Below, piece after piece: positions 30,640-34,042 of a stretch of 34,042 nt of DNA (position 1 is its first letter; every line of letters starts with the position of its first letter). The position numbers were made by a program, and so were the translations under genes. The DNA lies in the IMG/VR virus record IMGVR_UViG_3300031857_000716, positions 1 through 34,042 of that record. The stretch is one strand, 5' to 3'. Source of the stretch: a virus. The notes beneath the pieces are model-generated. The model was not told where the DNA came from. It did not search any database and was given only the letters and a program-made list of their open reading frames with translations.

Positions 30640-30647
30640 GACCTTTG
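30640..30647 (+). promoter_or_regulatory. Candidate -7 promoter for scaffold/capsid genes
   Basis: GACCTTTG differs from TAnnTTTG in the first base, and is followed by TAACTT. It is the best candidate to drive scaffold and capsid genes from the divergent intergenic region. ATG 30668 lies 20 nt downstream. No convincing -33 box. Confidence 0.35.
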
Positions 30648-30667
30648 TAACTTAAACTGGCTAACTT

Positions 30668-31564
30668 ATGGCAACTACCGCAGGTGAATTTATCACAAAA
30701 CTGGCTACAATGGCAGGGCTGTCTACATCAGACCCGGACATCGTAAGCATCCTATCCAATTCCGAATTTAGTAACTATCGTCTCCCTGAAGGAGTTTACT
30801 CCAAAATCAATAGCTCTCTATTGACATTGGACTCTGCACGGAATAACGAAAACTTACGCCGTCACTACCATGCTGAAATCCTCAACGGTCTCGACAATAA
30901 CATCGAGTCAATGTTAGAGCGTTTCGGTATAGATGGTGAAGTGGCTGACACGGTACGTCAAGAAAAGAAGACTACCGAAAAGTACAACCGACTCATCGAG
31001 CGGTTAAACGACCTTCACGCTAAAAAGGCTCAAAGCACTACCAAGAGTGACAAAGCCGAGTTAGAGAATGAAATCTCCAAACTAAACAATCAGGTGAAGG
31101 AATTGAACACCAAACTGCAAACAGCACCCGTAGAACGTGACCAGTTCTGGACAGAAAAGCTCAAGACAAAAGCTGTCCAAAATCTACTCACATCCTATAA
31201 CTACGCAGGGGAAAAAGACATTCCGAAAGATGTTCTAATTGAGACCGCATCCGTTCTGCTTAACCGTAAGCTCAACGAGTCCAAAGTCCGATTAGAGTAT
31301 TCTGCCGATAACGATAATATCAGTCTGAAAACCGAGTCAGGCATGGACTTCTACAAGGATAATACGCCCATATCCTTCAAGTCGTTCGCCGACCAAGTGT
31401 TAGCAGAAAGTAAGCTCTTAGCTATCCCGGCCTCTCAAGGGGCAACTCAACCCGCCGCTTCTTCACAGCCTATGCCTACGCAAACCATCGTACAAGGTAA
31501 CGGGCGTGTCCAAGATGCTTCCAGATACCTTGCGGCACTGGATGACATTGCATCAGGACGTTAA
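30668..31564 (+). CDS. Capsid scaffolding protein
   Basis: 298 residues immediately before the major capsid gene. Charged and strongly helical, with a coiled-coil region at about 95-165 (heptad-like Leu/Ile in KAELENEISKLNNQVKEL), then a disordered Gln/Ala/Pro-rich segment and a small basic C-terminus (AALDDIASGR). This is the standard architecture of a scaffold that is expelled or degraded before packaging. No protease domain seen. The capsid gene starts 14 nt later. Confidence 0.82.
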   Translation: MATTAGEFITKLATMAGLSTSDPDIVSILSNSEFSNYRLPEGVYSKINSSLLTLDSARNNENLRRHYHAEILNGLDNNIESMLERFGIDGEVADTVRQEKKTTEKYNRLIERLNDLHAKKAQSTTKSDKAELENEISKLNNQVKELNTKLQTAPVERDQFWTEKLKTKAVQNLLTSYNYAGEKDIPKDVLIETASVLLNRKLNESKVRLEYSADNDNISLKTESGMDFYKDNTPISFKSFADQVLAESKLLAIPASQGATQPAASSQPMPTQTIVQGNGRVQDASRYLAALDDIASGR

Positions 31565-31578
31565 TACTAATCTAAACT

Positions 31579-32694
31579 ATGGCAAACGGTCTTGCTCCAT
31601 ATTTATTGAACGACATGAAGTCGTTAGTCGGCGGTGCCTATCCCGGCCACAAAGTCGACCTTAAGGGTTTCCTCGCTATGCTTACCTCTGGTAACGGCGC
31701 TAACCCTATCCAAACTTCTAACCTTGCAGGTCACAAGAAAGAAGTACGTTTCTGGTATCGTAACCGTAACACTAAGCCGCAGACTGATACGTCAGCATCT
31801 TGCGACAATGTGTTGACTCCTGCTCGTAAAGAGTACACGGTATCCGTTGGTAACACCCGTCAAATCGCATGGCACCTGCCTGATGAGTTGGTGGCTTCTT
31901 ACATGGATGAGGCTTCTGCCCGTGTAAACATCCCCGGCGGTCCTATCGGCGGTGCTTCTGCTGAACTGTTGGACATCATCCTTTCCGGTGCTAACGGTAT
32001 CCTCGAAGGTGTTAACGATGACCTGTTAGGTCTTATCACTTGGGGTAAGAACAAGGTTAGCGGTTCTAACGCTGCTGTTACCTTGAATATCTCTGCTGAC
32101 TCTTCAGTTCAGAAGTTGACTACTGGCTTCCCTAAGCTGTTGGGAGACTATAAGAAGAACAACCTTTCCGGCGTTCCTAATATCGTTGGTGCTGGTCTGT
32201 TTTACTCTTATATGCTGTCTCAGCCTTTCAAGAGTCCCGACCAGTCAGGTATGAACAGCATGATGGCTGCGGGTGGTGTGAACTTCTTCGCTGACCAAGA
32301 TTTCGCTGATACCGTTGGTGCTGACCAAATCGGTGTATTCGAGCCGGGTTCTATCCAACTCGTTGAGTACCTTGAGTACACTGGTTTCAAAGCAGGTGTT
32401 AAGCCGGGTTCTTCTGAGTTCGGTGTTATCGCTCTTCCTGCTGTTGCTTCTGATGGCTCTCTGTTGCCTGTGAAGTTCGACTGGCAGCTGAAGTACATCG
32501 ACTGTCCTACCACGTTGACGGACGCTTATAGCGGTTCTACGGCTACCTATCAGAAAGGTTGGAGCTTCATCATGAAGAAAGACTTCGGTCTGTTCCAATT
32601 GCCTTCTGACAGCTACCGTCAAGAAGATGGTAACTATTCAGTTAACGGCGCATTGCGTTACAACGTAACGAACGCTTGCGACACTTGTTCCTAA
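31579..32694 (+). CDS. Major capsid protein
   Basis: 371 residues, following the scaffold, with the codon bias of a very highly expressed gene (GCT, GGT, GTT, TCT, AAC). The sequence fits an HK97-fold shell protein: charged, beta-rich A/P-domain-like regions (VRFWYRNRNT, and a LPDELVASYMDEA helix), and a C-terminal segment that reads YRQEDGNYSVNGALRYNV. It has no N-terminal delta domain because a separate scaffold exists. The last residues are NACDTCS; the cysteines could form inter-subunit links. The 19-nt gap to the next gene has no terminator, but a hairpin lies just inside that gene. Confidence 0.85.
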   Translation: MANGLAPYLLNDMKSLVGGAYPGHKVDLKGFLAMLTSGNGANPIQTSNLAGHKKEVRFWYRNRNTKPQTDTSASCDNVLTPARKEYTVSVGNTRQIAWHLPDELVASYMDEASARVNIPGGPIGGASAELLDIILSGANGILEGVNDDLLGLITWGKNKVSGSNAAVTLNISADSSVQKLTTGFPKLLGDYKKNNLSGVPNIVGAGLFYSYMLSQPFKSPDQSGMNSMMAAGGVNFFADQDFADTVGADQIGVFEPGSIQLVEYLEYTGFKAGVKPGSSEFGVIALPAVASDGSLLPVKFDWQLKYIDCPTTLTDAYSGSTATYQKGWSFIMKKDFGLFQLPSDSYRQEDGNYSVNGALRYNVTNACDTCS

Positions 32695-32713
32695 TAGTGC
32701 CTAATCAATCACG

Positions 32714-33649
32714 ATGAATTGTCTAATCGACTATATCGGACTTACTGGATGCGGGGCTTCAAGCCCTGCATCCGGTTTGTTTATTAACTCCCTGCCGGGG
32801 ATAAGCTTCAAATCTATTGAACAACTGGCAGACGCAGAACAACAGACGTACGTAGGAGTTTGGAACGATGTTCAGCTCCGTGCTACCAAGAAACTTGAAC
32901 TAATGCTAAACATGGAGCTGTCAAAAAACCATAAGGTTAAGACGGCCCAATACAGCGTTAATACACCAAAGAGTACAACCGCTACTATCGTTAACCTCGG
33001 TAGTAACGCCGCTATAAAATTCTCTCAGAAATGCGTAAGTCCTTTGCAAGGACATTACATTCAGACGGTTACCATCCGTAAACAAGATATTGGAGACGAT
33101 GCGTATCTGGCTATCTATGATGCCGATACCAATGAGTTGCTGTATTCTGATACCATATTTACTGATGCTGTTAATGCAGATATCACCTTTCAAGTTCATA
33201 AGACTTTCACCAATGAGAATATATTGGTGACAATGTCCGTCAATGGTGGTATCTTCTATACTGAAGATGCTGATAATATATACCGTGACTGCGTGTATAT
33301 CGAATACGGTAACACCGCTAACACCTTCACTAATACGGGACTTAACTACGGCCTTTCTGTAGTCTATGGTCTACGCTGTTCTTTGACTAACCTTGCCTGT
33401 TATGCTAAAGACTTATTTGCTTTGCCACTATGGTATATGCTAGGGTCTGAGATGATGATGGAACGGATGACATCCGAACGTATCAATAAATGGACGGTAG
33501 ACCGTAAGCAGGCCGAAGAACTCAAAGCGTTCTACGATGCTGAAGCTGAAAAGGCACTCAAGGCCGCCATTGCCGGTACGGCTATTAACGACTGCGACTG
33601 CTGCTTAGAATGTGATCCGCCAATAGCTGTAAGAGAGGCACGACTGTAA
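32714..33649 (+). CDS. Virion structural protein (head/connector), 311 aa
   Basis: 311 residues. The start MNCLIDYIGLTGCG-x-SS leads to a SGLFINSLPGIS turn and then EQQTYVGVWNDVQLRATKKL; from memory this opening recurs in Bacteroidota phage structural proteins (not checked). A Thr/Asn/Val-rich beta section occupies 80-210, and the C-terminal helix has a Cys-rich cap (NDCDCCLECDPP). Likely a connector or head-decorating protein. It overlaps the next gene (TAATG). A hairpin in codons 12-20 probably tempers transcription from the capsid gene. Confidence 0.68.
   Translation: MNCLIDYIGLTGCGASSPASGLFINSLPGISFKSIEQLADAEQQTYVGVWNDVQLRATKKLELMLNMELSKNHKVKTAQYSVNTPKSTTATIVNLGSNAAIKFSQKCVSPLQGHYIQTVTIRKQDIGDDAYLAIYDADTNELLYSDTIFTDAVNADITFQVHKTFTNENILVTMSVNGGIFYTEDADNIYRDCVYIEYGNTANTFTNTGLNYGLSVVYGLRCSLTNLACYAKDLFALPLWYMLGSEMMMERMTSERINKWTVDRKQAEELKAFYDAEAEKALKAAIAGTAINDCDCCLECDPPIAVREARL
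32747..32773 (+). terminator. Terminator-like hairpin inside a coding start
   Basis: GGATGCGGGGC pairs with GCCCTGCATCC (11 bp, one G-T) around TTCAA, followed by GGTTTGTTTATT. It lies about 50 nt past the capsid stop, within the 311-aa gene (codons 12-20). It may reduce transcript continuing beyond the capsid gene or control translation. The T-tract is imperfect, so partial termination is more likely. Confidence 0.55.
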
Positions 33650-34042
33650 TGCTAACGATAAGCTCTAACCTCAAAGACGTAACCTCCGCCCTTATGGGTA
33701 GGCTTAAGGCCGTTGCTGACCCTAACGGGGAAGTTAGAGACAAGATGCTTCGTACCATTGCCTTGGATACCGCCGCTCAGATGAAGGTGCGTATCCACCA
33801 AGAAGGTAAGAATAGCGAGGGTGGACAGATAGGAGAATACTCCAACGCCTATCTAAAGGTTCGAGAAAAGAACCGCCGTGGCACGGATAAGAAGGTTATC
33901 CTTTCCCTTACCCGTCAGATGGAGAATGATTTCGGTATCGTTTCAGGAACGGGTGCTACGGGTTACGCCCTTGGTTTCAAGAACCCTGATAATGCCGATA
34001 AAGCCAGTTGGGCTGAAGAACGCTATGGCGATGTCTACAAGC
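33649..34042 (+). CDS. Head-tail completion protein (Mu gpG / HK97 gp10-like), partial
   Basis: 131 complete codons before the window ends. The N-terminal helices (NLKDVTSALMGRLKAVA, then RDKMLRTIALDTAAQMKVRIH) and IGEYSNAYLKVREK followed by VILSLTRQMENDF fit the phage virion morphogenesis / HK97 gp10-type neck family, where the 'I-G-x-Y-S' and 'L-T-R-x-M' segments recur. The ATG overlaps the previous stop (TAATG). The gene is cut by the window edge and may continue at position 1, ending at 38. Confidence 0.72.
   Translation, partial: MLTISSNLKDVTSALMGRLKAVADPNGEVRDKMLRTIALDTAAQMKVRIHQEGKNSEGGQIGEYSNAYLKVREKNRRGTDKKVILSLTRQMENDFGIVSGTGATGYALGFKNPDNADKASWAEERYGDVYK

Noticed and set aside
1-34042. 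CRISPR array, retron, diversity-generating retroelement or toxin-antitoxin system
   Set aside because: No regularly spaced repeats, reverse transcriptase, template/variable repeat pair or recognisable toxin pair were found; the repeats present are too few and short.
1-34042. Temperate lifestyle genes (integrase, CI-type repressor)
   Set aside because: No tyrosine or serine recombinase or repressor was recognised. The tRNA alone is not enough to propose an attachment site.

Overview
The window is a dense, almost entirely plus-strand tailed-phage genome segment (Caudoviricetes, siphovirus-like). It has a terminase, portal, capsid, tape measure and lysis set, and no tail sheath or integrase was recognised. 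The host is probably a member of the Bacteroidota. The reasons are that candidate promoters match the Bacteroidota -7 box TAnnTTTG, that starts lack Shine-Dalgarno sequences and have A-rich leaders, and that a phage lipoprotein has the short Ser-Cys lipobox common in that phylum. Genes abut or overlap by 1-26 nt almost everywhere.

Layout. 1-650: end of a structural gene, then a candidate major tail (tube) protein closed by a terminator. 680-4350: small unknowns, two exported proteins, a TIM-barrel-like protein, membrane and coiled-coil proteins, a 3-TM holin and an M15 peptidase endolysin (lysis region). 4349-5890: metallophosphoesterase and small proteins. 5904-9076: a Bacteroidota-type promoter, then an early operon with an ERF annealing protein, a RecE-like exonuclease, a HAD phosphatase and an SSB-like protein. 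9077-9320: non-coding, with hairpins, an atypical tRNA and direct repeats. 9321-13341: VRR-NUC nuclease, HNH endonuclease, an RNAP alpha-CTD-like protein and a PrimPol-helicase. 13326-13543: AT-rich repeat region, a candidate origin. 13544-17162: FkbM methyltransferase, a ParB-domain DNA methyltransferase in an AT-rich island, and the two terminase subunits. 17164-19009: two unknowns and two heavily overlapping glycosyltransferases. 19020-27766: virion proteins, tail assembly chaperone, tape measure, tail and fibre proteins, and a third glycosyltransferase. 27766-34042: portal, head morphogenesis protein, one small antisense gene, scaffold, major capsid protein, and head-completion proteins.

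The strongest non-routine signal is a -1 ribosomal frameshift site not represented by a simple ORF. A run of nine T in the tail assembly chaperone gene (20430-20438), in the correct phase, opens a -1 frame of about 89 codons that runs into the tape measure gene, the arrangement of lambda G/GT. Other points of interest are a 176-nt dual-coding overlap of two glycosyltransferases, a DnaJ-type zinc-binding motif inside the portal, CxxC motifs near the ends of many virion proteins, repeats around the replication block (one set beside the primase, another at 9.3 kb with an inverted copy at 13.4 kb), an alpha-CTD-like protein, and candidate promoters placed so close to ATG that leaderless transcripts are predicted.

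The gene order is unusual: terminase, then tail, then portal/head, then lysis. The incomplete last gene and the incomplete first gene are in the same frame when the window ends are joined, so the window may be a whole circular or circularly permuted genome. This cannot be proven from the sequence alone. All functional names come from motifs read by eye; no database search was run.
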